From assembly GCF_018141445.1 (NCBI RefSeq), contig NZ_CP058649.1:5847001-5911000 (forward strand): a stretch of DNA of 64,000 nucleotides. Reading direction: 5' to 3'. The notes under the pieces are model-generated. The model was not told where the DNA came from, ran no database searches, and was given only the letters and a program-made list of their open reading frames with translations. Source of the DNA: Vallitalea pronyensis (lineage in GTDB: Bacteria; Bacillota; Clostridia; Lachnospirales; Vallitaleaceae). Both the position numbers and the translations under genes were made by a program. Shown in pieces: positions 46,658 through 55,048 of this stretch; the stretch's first letter is position 1; each line of letters opens with the position of its first letter.

Positions 46658-47662
46658 CTAATATACATCTGCATAAGTATCACGGACAATATCTTCTGGT
46701 CCAACTTTTTCACTATTAAGTGCAAACGCCATGGCCTCTTCCACCTCTTGATCAACTAATTTCTCAATGCTATCCAGTTCCTCAGCGGTTAATAGCCCTC
46801 GCTCAATAGCGCCTTCTCTAAAGCGCTTTAGAGGGTCTTTTGCCATATAGTAGTCCACTTCTTCCTGAAGTTTATAATCTTGAGGATCACCTTCAAATTG
46901 TCCTCCATACCGATAACAGTCATATTCAATAAAACAAGGTCCAAAACCAGAACGTACATAATCAATGGCTTCTTTTGCCACATCGTAAGATTCAAAGAAA
47001 TCCATGCCATCACAATGATAGGTTTTCATAGCATATCCTTTCGCATAATTGATGGTACTTTCAGTAGCCAAATTATTTTTAGAAGGTGTGGACATGGCAT
47101 AATGATTGTTGTTATTAACAAATAAAACGGGTAATTTGAACACACTTGCAATGTTTAGAGATTCATGGACAGCACCTTGAGCCATTGCACCATCACCAAA
47201 AAAAGCAACAGAGATTTGATCCGTTTCTTTAATTTTTGAAGCTAAGGCTGTGCCACAAGTAGATGGTAAACCGGCACCAATAATACCAAAACCCGCTATA
47301 AAATTGAGATTTTGGTCAACAGCATGCATGTTGCCTGCTCTACCTTTACACACACCCGTTACTCTTCCACAAACTTCAGCAGCTAAGCCTTTCAAATCCA
47401 TGCCCCTAGCTAGGGTATGGGCATGATTTCTATAGGTGGTTGATAAATAATCATCATCTCTTAACTGTGGTATTAAAGCGCATGAATAACCTTCTTCCCC
47501 TGTTTGGATATGCATAATACCTACAAAAGGTGTTTCTATAGATCTTTTATTGGTGGTGCTTTCATGTACATATTCTCCAAATTTTCTTATCCGATTCATT
47601 CTTTTATATGCTGTAATTAATTCTTGTTTTTTCATATCATTATTTAATGGTACAGAAACCAT
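46658..47662 (-). CDS. Thiamine-dependent 2-oxo acid / acetoin dehydrogenase E1, alpha subunit
   Basis: 334 aa. The thiamine-diphosphate motif GDGAMAQGAVHES with following NNNNHYAMST is at about 155-190. GHGMPA-like active-site residues appear in YRNHAHTLARG. It forms an alpha2beta2 enzyme with the next gene product. It is closest in style to acetoin dehydrogenase or branched-chain E1. The start is slightly uncertain: AAAGGAG is only 2-4 bases from this ATG; a later Met (MKKQELI) has no site. Confidence 0.92.
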   Translation of the reverse strand: MVSVPLNNDMKKQELITAYKRMNRIRKFGEYVHESTTNKRSIETPFVGIMHIQTGEEGYSCALIPQLRDDDYLSTTYRNHAHTLARGMDLKGLAAEVCGRVTGVCKGRAGNMHAVDQNLNFIAGFGIIGAGLPSTCGTALASKIKETDQISVAFFGDGAMAQGAVHESLNIASVFKLPVLFVNNNNHYAMSTPSKNNLATESTINYAKGYAMKTYHCDGMDFFESYDVAKEAIDYVRSGFGPCFIEYDCYRYGGQFEGDPQDYKLQEEVDYYMAKDPLKRFREGAIERGLLTAEELDSIEKLVDQEVEEAMAFALNSEKVGPEDIVRDTYADVY

Positions 47663-47695
47663 TACTCCTTTCTTGCTTTTTTATCTTGCATACAT

Positions 47696-49201
47696 TTATG
47701 AGAAAAATGACCTGACATGAATTTCACGAATTGCCGTTTCCATGGGTAATCCAGAAAAGAATGCATACTGTCTTTCTTCGTACTCTTCATCTTCTCTCTG
47801 CCTGGTTAAACCATCATACCATTGGGGTTCTGCGGCATTTTCATTCCAAGGTCTTCTGTCCCAATAATACCCTCTGAATAAATCTCTATGCTCATCCATA
47901 TTATTTAATATTGCCTGATGAAGTTTGTTTCTAATAGCTTTAGTTTCTTCATCTAAAATTAAATTATTCATTTCACCAGGATCTGTAAGGGTATCATATA
48001 ATTCATCTGTAGAAAGTAAGTTAATGACCAGTTTATAGCGACCATCAAATGCTGCCCGCATGATCTGTAATCCTCCAAAACAATCATGATCTCTTTCAAA
48101 TCGACCAAATTCGAAAAATACTTGTTCATTCACTTGTTTAACGTTGCCTTCAATTTGAGGCAAAAGACTATTACCAGCAAAAACACTGGGTATTTTTAGG
48201 TTAAATAAATCAAATATAGTGGGTGCAATATCAATATGGGACACAGGTGCATTATCAACAATATTCTGAGGCACATCTTTGCCTTTAATGATGAATGGGA
48301 TCCTGTTAATTTCGTCATAACCTGATGGACCTTTTAATGTTAAGGAATGGGAATACATCATGGTCCCGTGATCGGATGTGTACATGACGATGGCGTCAGG
48401 AACCAATTCTTCAATTTTATCCAACACCCGACCAATTTCATAGTCCACAAACTCATTACAACCGAAGAAATACTTGTCCTCTAATTGCAGTTTATCTTTA
48501 TCCAGATACAGTCTTTCACCTGCCCAATATTTTTGAAAGTCTGGTTTATTGGTTAAATCATCTTTGAGATTTTCACTTTTAGGAAATGTGTAGTCTTCGT
48601 ACTTCTCATAATATTCTCTTGGACATATACATGGTAGATGGGGTTCATCATAGGATAGTGTCAGAAAAAAATCTTCTTCACCATGATTCTCTAAAAAATC
48701 GATAGCTCTGTCAGTGCATTTATGAGCAAAGGTAAAATCTTCGCTAAAATCATGTGTCTCCATATTCTTAGGATCTCTGGATAACATCCTGTCTTCATCA
48801 CTCATTTCATGCAAGTAATTCCGCATATCAAACCAGTAATGTGCATCCCAGCCTTTTGGACTTTTACCAAGTCCAAAGTAATCGCCGCCATCTAGATGCC
48901 ATTTTCCAATAAATGCCGTATGTACGCCCTTGTCTTGTAGTCTTTCACCAATGGTATGGATATCATCCCCCAATCCAACCACATTGGTCCAACTGCCACA
49001 CGCGTTAGGATACATACCCGTGAAGATTCCAGCTCTTGCCGGCTGGCATACTGCTTGTGTGGTATAAGCTTTGTTAAATCGTATACCATTAGCAGCTAAT
49101 TTATCAATATTAGGTGTCTGTAACCCTGTATCTCTTGCGCAGCTAATCATATCCCATCTTTGGGTATCTGTCATAATGAGTATTACTTTTTTATTCTTCA
49201 A
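47696..49201 (-). CDS. Cytoplasmic sulfatase-like hydrolase (Cys-type, formylglycine)
   Basis: 501 aa with no signal peptide. The sulfatase signature CQPAR (Cys52-Arg56) provides the residue to be converted to formylglycine; metal ligands are Asp12 (MTDTQR) and the MYTSDHGTM stretch. It hydrolyses sulfate esters; related phosphonate monoester hydrolases share the motif. The start is TTG (49201), with AGGAG 7 bases upstream, an unusual start. Being cytoplasmic and beside an importer, it should act on an imported ester. The maturase (anSME) is not in the window. Confidence 0.88.
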   Translation of the reverse strand: MKNKKVILIMTDTQRWDMISCARDTGLQTPNIDKLAANGIRFNKAYTTQAVCQPARAGIFTGMYPNACGSWTNVVGLGDDIHTIGERLQDKGVHTAFIGKWHLDGGDYFGLGKSPKGWDAHYWFDMRNYLHEMSDEDRMLSRDPKNMETHDFSEDFTFAHKCTDRAIDFLENHGEEDFFLTLSYDEPHLPCICPREYYEKYEDYTFPKSENLKDDLTNKPDFQKYWAGERLYLDKDKLQLEDKYFFGCNEFVDYEIGRVLDKIEELVPDAIVMYTSDHGTMMYSHSLTLKGPSGYDEINRIPFIIKGKDVPQNIVDNAPVSHIDIAPTIFDLFNLKIPSVFAGNSLLPQIEGNVKQVNEQVFFEFGRFERDHDCFGGLQIMRAAFDGRYKLVINLLSTDELYDTLTDPGEMNNLILDEETKAIRNKLHQAILNNMDEHRDLFRGYYWDRRPWNENAAEPQWYDGLTRQREDEEYEERQYAFFSGLPMETAIREIHVRSFFS

Positions 49202-49235
49202 AAAGGTTCTCCTTTCTCGTAGGTTAGCAAACTGT

Positions 49236-49988
49236 TTACCACCACTTAATCTGCTCCGTAATGTACTCCCTTATCTTCACAAATTCTGGATCTGTAAAAT
49301 CTCTAGGATGTGGTAAATCAATCTTTACTTCCTCTTTTATCGACGTTGGTTTATTTGAAAGAATCAAGACTCTTTCAGCTAAGTAAGTAGCTTCTTCAAT
49401 ATTGTGTGTAATAAATACAACTGTTGTACCAAGCTCTTTCCATATCCTCAAGACTTCAGCTTCAAGATAGAATCTCATCTTTATATCCATTTGACCATAA
49501 GGTTCATCCATCAATAGCAAATCAGGATAGGTAATAAATGCTCTACCAATAATAACCCTTTGAACACTACTAACAGACATCTGACTTGGATAGGAACGTC
49601 TAAATTTTTCCAGGCCCAAGAGTTTTAACATTTGTTCGACTCTTTTTTTTATTTCATCCTTTGGGTATCGCTTGATTTTAAGTCCAAATTTTAAATTGTC
49701 TTCAACATTCAACCAAGGTATTGCTGAAGGCTCTTGAAAAGCAAATGACAAACTATGCTGTTTGGGATCTGCAGGTTCACCATCAATGTATAATTCTCCT
49801 GATGATGGCTGAATTAATCGTGTTAGCAAATTCAAAAATGTTGTCTTTCCACAACCTGTTGGCCCTACAACAACAACAAATTCGCCTCTTTTAATACTAA
49901 AATTCAAGTTTTCTAGAACTTTCAAGGAGCCAAAATTCTTGCTCAAATCACAGACTTGAACTTTTGCTAATTCATTGTTATGCTTCAT
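49236..49988 (-). CDS. ABC transporter ATPase, TauB/SsuB-like, with degenerate signature
   Basis: 250 aa. Walker A GPTGCGKT (42-49), Q-loop Gln85, Walker B LLLMDE with Glu162, and H-loop His195 (ITHNIEEA) are intact. The signature, LSGGQ in the family, reads MSVSS (137-141): both glycines are lost (Val139, Ser140). It is encoded next to a second ATPase whose own defects are complementary, so the two likely form a heterodimer with one working ATP site. It powers the two permeases. TAGGAGG precedes the start. Confidence 0.92.
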   Translation of the reverse strand: MKHNNELAKVQVCDLSKNFGSLKVLENLNFSIKRGEFVVVVGPTGCGKTTFLNLLTRLIQPSSGELYIDGEPADPKQHSLSFAFQEPSAIPWLNVEDNLKFGLKIKRYPKDEIKKRVEQMLKLLGLEKFRRSYPSQMSVSSVQRVIIGRAFITYPDLLLMDEPYGQMDIKMRFYLEAEVLRIWKELGTTVVFITHNIEEATYLAERVLILSNKPTSIKEEVKIDLPHPRDFTDPEFVKIREYITEQIKWW

Positions 49989-49998
49989 ATAAAACCTC

Positions 49999-50769
49999 CT
50001 AAAGTGCCAAATCTGTATTATCTGATATTATTTTTCTGAGTTCCAAAAATCTTGGATCTGTTGTTTTTCTAGGACGAGGTATATCGATGTTATAGATTTC
50101 TTTTACTCTTGCAGGACATTCCGTTAGAAGAATAATCCGGTCACCCAAATACACAGCTTCCTCAATATTATTGGTAACAAATATAACCGTTCTCTTATCC
50201 TGCTCCCAAATCCTGGTTATCTCATCTTGCATACTGTATCTTGTTTGAGCATCCAATTGACCAAAAGGCTCATCCATCACAAGTATTTCTGGATTATTAG
50301 CATATGCTCTAGCAATACCAACCCTTTGCTTCATACCTCCAGATAACTCATGTGGTAAGTTCTTTTCAAAACCATTTAACCCTACTAAATCAATATATTT
50401 CTGTGCCACTTTTTCACTCTCTTGTTTTTTTTGCCCTCTAAACTTAAGACCTAAAATCACATTATCCATGACTGTTTTCCATGGCATTAAACCTAATAAC
50501 TGAAATACCATTGCAAATTTATTCCCCATATTTTCTTCTGTTAATACATGACCATCGAGTATGATGTCGCCTGAATCTGGTTTAATCAAATTCATCATCA
50601 TATTCAGTAAAACTGTTTTACCACAATAGCCTGGTCCTAATATAACTAAAAACTCATTATTGTAAACGGAGAATGATACATCTCTTACCACTTCATGTGC
50701 TGACTTTTTCTCAACAAACGTTTTTGATATATTATTTACTTCTAATCTTGCTCCCTCTTGTAAGCCCAT
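49999..50769 (-). CDS. ABC transporter ATPase, TauB/SsuB-like, with altered Walker A and H-loop
   Basis: About 256 aa from ATG 50769, with AGGAGG 8 bases upstream. The signature LSGGMKQRV (142-150) and Walker B VMDEP with Glu167 are intact, but Walker A is GPGYCGKT (45-52), with Tyr48 for the usual Gly, and the H-loop is VTNNIEEA, with Asn200 for the switch His. The start overlaps the end of the permease gene by 28 bp. Partner of the ATPase encoded downstream. Confidence 0.92.
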   Translation of the reverse strand: MGLQEGARLEVNNISKTFVEKKSAHEVVRDVSFSVYNNEFLVILGPGYCGKTVLLNMMMNLIKPDSGDIILDGHVLTEENMGNKFAMVFQLLGLMPWKTVMDNVILGLKFRGQKKQESEKVAQKYIDLVGLNGFEKNLPHELSGGMKQRVGIARAYANNPEILVMDEPFGQLDAQTRYSMQDEITRIWEQDKRTVIFVTNNIEEAVYLGDRIILLTECPARVKEIYNIDIPRPRKTTDPRFLELRKIISDNTDLAL

Positions 50770-51572
50770 GGACAAACCCTCCTTTCAATTATTTCAATAA
50801 TCGCAGACAACAGTGCCCCAACAACACCTATTGCAATTATCCCAACAAAAATTAAAGCAGGATCATAAAATTCCATGGCTCTTTGAACCAAGAATCCAAC
50901 ACCTTGTTTTGCTCCAATCATCTCTGCCGCCAATACAACGCCCCATCCTGCTCCAACAGCATTTCTCAAACCTGCCATGACATTAGGTAAAGATGAAGGT
51001 ATGGCAATTTCCCATAACAGTTGTTTATGATTGCCTTGAAAGGATTTCCCTACATCAATTAATAATGAATCCACCATTTTTATACCCGTATACGTGTTAA
51101 TAACGATAGGCATTAATGTACCATAAAACACAATTAATATCTTAGGAAATTCGCCAATACCAAACAACATCACGACTAATGGCAGCCATGCAATTGGAGG
51201 TATGGGTCTTATAATCTCAAATAGCGTACCTATGGTTCTTCTAAATGTTCGATTCCATCCAATAAAAACACCTAAAATAATACCAATGATACTGGAAAAT
51301 AATAACGCAATAAGCACCCTTTTCAAGCTGATACCCACATGCCCAAATAGACCAAGACCACTAATGGGTTCATGAAACAGTAATATAAATCTATTCCACA
51401 CATCTGATGGTGATGGTGTAACCTCAGAGGCATATCGGGCAGCAAAATTCCATAGCAGGATAAGACCAAAGATGGAGACTACTGGTAAAATGTTAACGAT
51501 AATATCTCTCAAAGCATAATTGCCTTTTAATTTTTTTCGATTTAAGGTTCGCCTATTTATCCTATTCACCAT
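50742..51572 (-). CDS. ABC transporter permease, TauC/SsuC-like (second)
   Basis: 276 aa, about six membrane segments, with the TauC/SsuC-type pattern SIIGIILGVFIGW, IIRPIPPIAWLPLVVMLFGIG and a cytoplasmic EAA-type loop near GWGVVLAAEMIGA. It begins directly after the first permease stop and overlaps the ATPase start. It presumably forms a heteromeric channel with the preceding permease. GGAGG site precedes the start. Confidence 0.92.
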   Translation of the reverse strand: MVNRINRRTLNRKKLKGNYALRDIIVNILPVVSIFGLILLWNFAARYASEVTPSPSDVWNRFILLFHEPISGLGLFGHVGISLKRVLIALLFSSIIGIILGVFIGWNRTFRRTIGTLFEIIRPIPPIAWLPLVVMLFGIGEFPKILIVFYGTLMPIVINTYTGIKMVDSLLIDVGKSFQGNHKQLLWEIAIPSSLPNVMAGLRNAVGAGWGVVLAAEMIGAKQGVGFLVQRAMEFYDPALIFVGIIAIGVVGALLSAIIEIIERRVCPWAYKREQD

Positions 51573-52400
51573 TTATAACCTCCACCCCAACAATTTCTTT
51601 TCTACTTTTTCAAACGTATACGTAAAGAGAAATCCTAAGACACCAATGACAACCATACCTAGAATGATTAAATCTGGTTTTCCAAATTGTCTTCCTAATG
51701 TAATCATATACCCTAATCCTGCATTAGCTGCTAATAACTCTGCAGCAACCAATGTGGCCCAAGCATTACCGAGGGCTATCCTAACACCAGCGAATACCAT
51801 TGGCATAGCAGAAGGTATACCAATCCTTACAAAGCTTTCAAAATTACTGGCACCAAATGTCTTAGCCAAATTTATGAGTACTTGTTTGGATTGTTTTATG
51901 CCTGATTGTGAGTTCAAGACACAAGGAACAAAGGCAGAAAAGAAAATAATCATGATTTTTGCAGGATCGCCTACACCTATCCATAGAATTGTTAATGGAA
52001 TCCAAGCAATGGCAGGTATCGGTCTAAGAAGTTCAAATATGGGTTTGACAATCCTTTCAATGGGTTTGTACCATCCCATTAATAGACCAAGGGGTGTCCC
52101 AATTGCAACGCCTAAAAAAAGTCCTGATAATGATAGTTTTAAGCTTTGCAAAATATTGACTTGTAGTGTTGCTCCATCTGGTCTTGTATTACTCAACTTA
52201 TTAATAAATGTCATCAACACGTCCAAAGGTGGTGCTAATTTTTTGGATGACACCCATCCAGCACGAATGGATAGTTGCCAGAAAAGCAGGAATATTAATA
52301 CGACGATATAAGGTAATAATGTATCATATAGTTTAAATAGTCTACTATCCGTTTTTTCTTTCATAAAGTTTTTGCGCGAGACAGCCATATACCATATCAC
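51573..52400 (-). CDS. ABC transporter permease, TauC/SsuC-like (first)
   Basis: 275 aa, about six membrane segments; matching motifs GVAIGTPLGLLMGWY, LLRPIPAIAWIPLTILWIG and NAWATLVAAELLAANAGLG. The start is uncertain: GTG at 52400 lies 2 bases after AGGAG, while ATG at 52388 is 14-15 bases away. It follows the binding-protein gene by 127 bp, a gap that holds a stem-loop, and is the first of two unlike permeases in the importer. Confidence 0.9.
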   Translation of the reverse strand: MIWYMAVSRKNFMKEKTDSRLFKLYDTLLPYIVVLIFLLFWQLSIRAGWVSSKKLAPPLDVLMTFINKLSNTRPDGATLQVNILQSLKLSLSGLFLGVAIGTPLGLLMGWYKPIERIVKPIFELLRPIPAIAWIPLTILWIGVGDPAKIMIIFFSAFVPCVLNSQSGIKQSKQVLINLAKTFGASNFESFVRIGIPSAMPMVFAGVRIALGNAWATLVAAELLAANAGLGYMITLGRQFGKPDLIILGMVVIGVLGFLFTYTFEKVEKKLLGWRL

Positions 52401-52433
52401 ACTTCTCCTTTCCTTCTTGATGGTTTCAAGAAA

Positions 52434-52501
52434 ATGACATCAATCACTTTAATTACCCCATACTCTTATGCCATATATGTATTACTTTGGATTGATGTCA
52501 T
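52434..52501. repeat. 12-bp inverted repeat stem-loop between binding-protein and permease genes
   Basis: ATGACATCAATC (52434-52445) pairs perfectly with GATTGATGTCAT (52490-52501) around a 44-base loop. It lies in the mRNA just after the binding-protein stop. No T-run follows. A likely role is protection of the upstream message or partial attenuation. Confidence 0.55.
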
Positions 52502-52527
52502 GTGAATCTTACATTAAACCCTTGTTC

Positions 52528-53736
52528 TTAGTTATGTTCTTTATAAATTTCCTCAAGCAATGTGGTATCCCAATATTGAGGTTGAAGTATGTCTTCTACA
52601 TCTTCATCATCATAATTTCCTATCTCCACGAAGAATTTAAGTGGATCAATGGTCCATTCAACAAATTTCGAATATTCCCCATTCTTACTTGGTGTATTAA
52701 TAATCTCATAGGCTTCTTCTAATGTATAACAGTCGCTCACTTCAAACATCGTTCTGATTTCAAATTCTGAACTTGTGATGCCGTTGTCTTTGTTCCATTC
52801 TAGAAACCATTCAACGGCTTGGTCAAGATTTTCATCGGATTCGTTAATCCAATCAATGGTTACAAAATAGAGTTCCATCCATTTTTTGACCGCATCCCGT
52901 TTATTTTTTAATGCAGATGGCGTTGCCGCATAGTTGGTTATTAGGTTAACACCTACATCCCCTGCTCTTATAACAGGTGTAAAATTTTCATTAATATCGT
53001 TGTAAGAAAATGCACCCCAAAGTCCTCCGACTTCACATTTTCCAGCTCTTAATGCTGTATTTGTATTTTCAGGTGTCATATGGGTAACAAGGATGTCATC
53101 AGCCGTTAATCCAAACTTTTCGATACCTTTAATTAACGTATAATAAAGCGTTGTGCCAACTGGACAGAATACTTCTTGACCTTTCCATAATTCAGCTGTT
53201 CCATAGACACCCGGTGAGTCTTCTAATGTTTGCCCAGCTTGAACAATTGGCGAATCATTAGGAGCAAATATCATCAACCCGTCATAGTCTCTTGAACCAG
53301 GTCCAATATTGATGATTCCTTGGCCTATGGTACCTGAAATAACGCCGCCAAGACCGTAAAGCCCAACATCACATGATTCAGATGCCATTGCTTCAACCAT
53401 GATAGGTCCATTACCAAACACAATCACATCCGTATCCAAATTTGCATATTCGTATCCACCAAGTTTTTCAATCAAGTGTTCTGTGAAACCATGAGGTGCA
53501 CCACTTAAGGAGCCAATGATTAATTTTTCATTGGATGAAAGCGGTTCAATGGCACCATAAATTTTACTTGCTAAAGTATCTTCTTTTGATTCCGCGTCAT
53601 CACTTGCATGATTCTTTGACTCATTGCCTGAATCATGACTTGATTCCGTTTTCTCAGAACGACACGCTGTCAATGAAAATAATAATAAGCAAATAATGAG
53701 TAACCCACTAACGACCTTTTTCAACTTATTTTCCAT
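52528..53736 (-). CDS. Substrate-binding lipoprotein, NMT1/TauA-like
   Basis: 402 aa. Signal peptide with lipobox LTAC (Cys25), a Ser/Glu-rich linker, then a fold like those of TauA/SsuA/NMT1 binding proteins (LIIGSLSGAPHGFTEHLIEK, FGNGPIMVEAMASESCDVGL). Such proteins bind sulfonates, sulfate esters, nitrate or pyrimidine precursors. It is the first gene of the operon, with a consensus promoter upstream. The sulfatase in the operon suggests a sulfated ligand. Confidence 0.9.
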   Translation of the reverse strand: MENKLKKVVSGLLIICLLLFSLTACRSEKTESSHDSGNESKNHASDDAESKEDTLASKIYGAIEPLSSNEKLIIGSLSGAPHGFTEHLIEKLGGYEYANLDTDVIVFGNGPIMVEAMASESCDVGLYGLGGVISGTIGQGIINIGPGSRDYDGLMIFAPNDSPIVQAGQTLEDSPGVYGTAELWKGQEVFCPVGTTLYYTLIKGIEKFGLTADDILVTHMTPENTNTALRAGKCEVGGLWGAFSYNDINENFTPVIRAGDVGVNLITNYAATPSALKNKRDAVKKWMELYFVTIDWINESDENLDQAVEWFLEWNKDNGITSSEFEIRTMFEVSDCYTLEEAYEIINTPSKNGEYSKFVEWTIDPLKFFVEIGNYDDEDVEDILQPQYWDTTLLEEIYKEHN

Positions 53737-54041
53737 AATAACCCTTCCTTTTCATTTATTAGCATTTGCTTGTTTTTTAGCCTTTGCTTGTTTTTGATTA
53801 TACGCTCTTTTCTATTAGATGTCAACAAATTTCTAGTAAAATCCTCATTTTATTTAAGCCAATCGCACCTATTATAACAAGCATCCCACCATTTACTTGA
53901 ACTTTTGTCTATTTATAGGAATTTAAAGAAGCATTTTTTAGTATTTTTAACCAAATTCACCCTAGCTGCTCTTTTAAGCTTGACAAAGCATTTTCTAAGA
54001 TTTATATTTAATATCTACATACTCTATATAAAGGTGATTAG
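53737..54041. promoter_or_regulatory. Divergent control region with 18-bp tandem repeat operator
   Basis: Operon promoter (minus strand): TTGACA (53825-53820), 17 bases, TATAAT (53802-53797), full consensus. Just after it lie two tandem copies of TTAGC[A/C]TTTGCTTGTTTT at 53759-53776 and 53777-53794 (17 of 18 identical), covering the likely start of transcription. The regulator's own promoter (plus strand): TTGACA (53980-53985), 17 bases, TATATT (54003-54008). Tandem direct repeats are the operator form used by SorC-family CggR. Confidence 0.75.
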
Positions 54042-54971
54042 ATGAACGCATCAAAAATAAGAGCAAAAACAAAAATATTAACAAAGATATCCAGAATGTA
54101 CTATATGCAAAACATGAGTCAAAACGATATTGCTAAGGAACTAAAAATAGGACGATCTTCTGTTGGCCATTATCTGTCTGAAGCAAGGAAACTTGGCATT
54201 GTTAAGATTACCATTGTGGATGAAAAAGATAATTTTAGAAATTCAGTATTAGAGAATGAAATGATTCAGCGATTCAATCTTGTGGATTGTTTCATCACCG
54301 ATGATAAAGATGGCACCATTAGTAATCACCTTGTAGACTACTTGGATGATGTGTTGCCTTATAAAGGTATTCTGGGCGTTGGGGGTGGTTTTACAACCTA
54401 TAACTTAGGAACAATGTTGCAAAATTCATTTAAGCGACCCAACCTTTCAATCATTCAATTAAATGGGTTTACAAATGATTTTGAAGAGACCAGCATTACC
54501 CGGCTTTATGCAAGCGCACTTGACTCAAAACCTTTGTTTTTACCATCACCATTACTGGTTAAGGATATAAAGAGTAAAATAGCACTTGAGAATGACCCAT
54601 CCATTAAGACAACATTATCCGCTCTAAAAAAAGTAGATACAATCATTACTGGCATTGGTTGCAATAAAACCAATGATAATGCTAAATACTTAAAGGCTTA
54701 TGATTTCTTAGATATTGACTCTTTGTATAAGAGAACAATAGCGGATATTGGTTTTCACTTTTTTAACGAAAAAGGTGAATTCCCCATTGAAGAAATAGAA
54801 GAAAAGATTATCGGTATATCCATGAAAGATTTTTTAGCGACAACAAGGAGAATAGCTATTGTCTACAATTCTAAAAAAGCAAATGTGTTAAAGGTAGCCC
54901 TTAAACATCATATTATCAACATTGCTATTACGAATACAAATACAGCAAAAGCTATATTAGATCTGGACTAA
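54042..54971 (+). CDS. SorC-family sugar-binding transcriptional regulator
   Basis: 309 aa. The N-terminal helix-turn-helix (MSQNDIAKELKIGRSSVGHY, about 27-46) and the C-terminal SorC sugar-phosphate-binding domain (VLGVGGG-like ILGVGGGFTTYNLG, TIITGIGCN) are clear. It is divergent from the 11-kb operon and likely represses it at the tandem repeats until a phosphorylated sugar intermediate is made, perhaps by the FGGY kinase. AAGGTGA precedes the start; a terminator follows. Confidence 0.92.
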   Translation: MNASKIRAKTKILTKISRMYYMQNMSQNDIAKELKIGRSSVGHYLSEARKLGIVKITIVDEKDNFRNSVLENEMIQRFNLVDCFITDDKDGTISNHLVDYLDDVLPYKGILGVGGGFTTYNLGTMLQNSFKRPNLSIIQLNGFTNDFEETSITRLYASALDSKPLFLPSPLLVKDIKSKIALENDPSIKTTLSALKKVDTIITGIGCNKTNDNAKYLKAYDFLDIDSLYKRTIADIGFHFFNEKGEFPIEEIEEKIIGISMKDFLATTRRIAIVYNSKKANVLKVALKHHIINIAITNTNTAKAILDLD

Positions 54972-54978
54972 ACCATGA

Positions 54979-55017
54979 TAGCCTTCTAGAAATTATTATT
55001 CTAGAAGGCTATTTTAG
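54979..55017 (+). terminator. Rho-independent terminator of the sorC-type gene
   Basis: TAGCCTTCTAGAA pairs with TTCTAGAAGGCTA, followed by a T-rich run. It lies just after the stop codon and can also serve the convergent flavoprotein gene. Confidence 0.85.
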
Positions 55018-55048
55018 TTTTACACAAATTTATTATTTTAGTTTTTGA

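Noticed and set aside
49236..49988. Idea that this ATPase gene is a pseudogene because of its broken signature
   Set aside because: Walker A, Q-loop, Walker B and H-loop are intact, the frame is full length, and the partner's changes are complementary; it looks selected, not decayed.
51520..52311. 263-codon open frame on the plus strand
   Set aside because: It lies opposite two well-supported permease genes, has no ribosome site and its translation has no recognisable domain; an antisense shadow.
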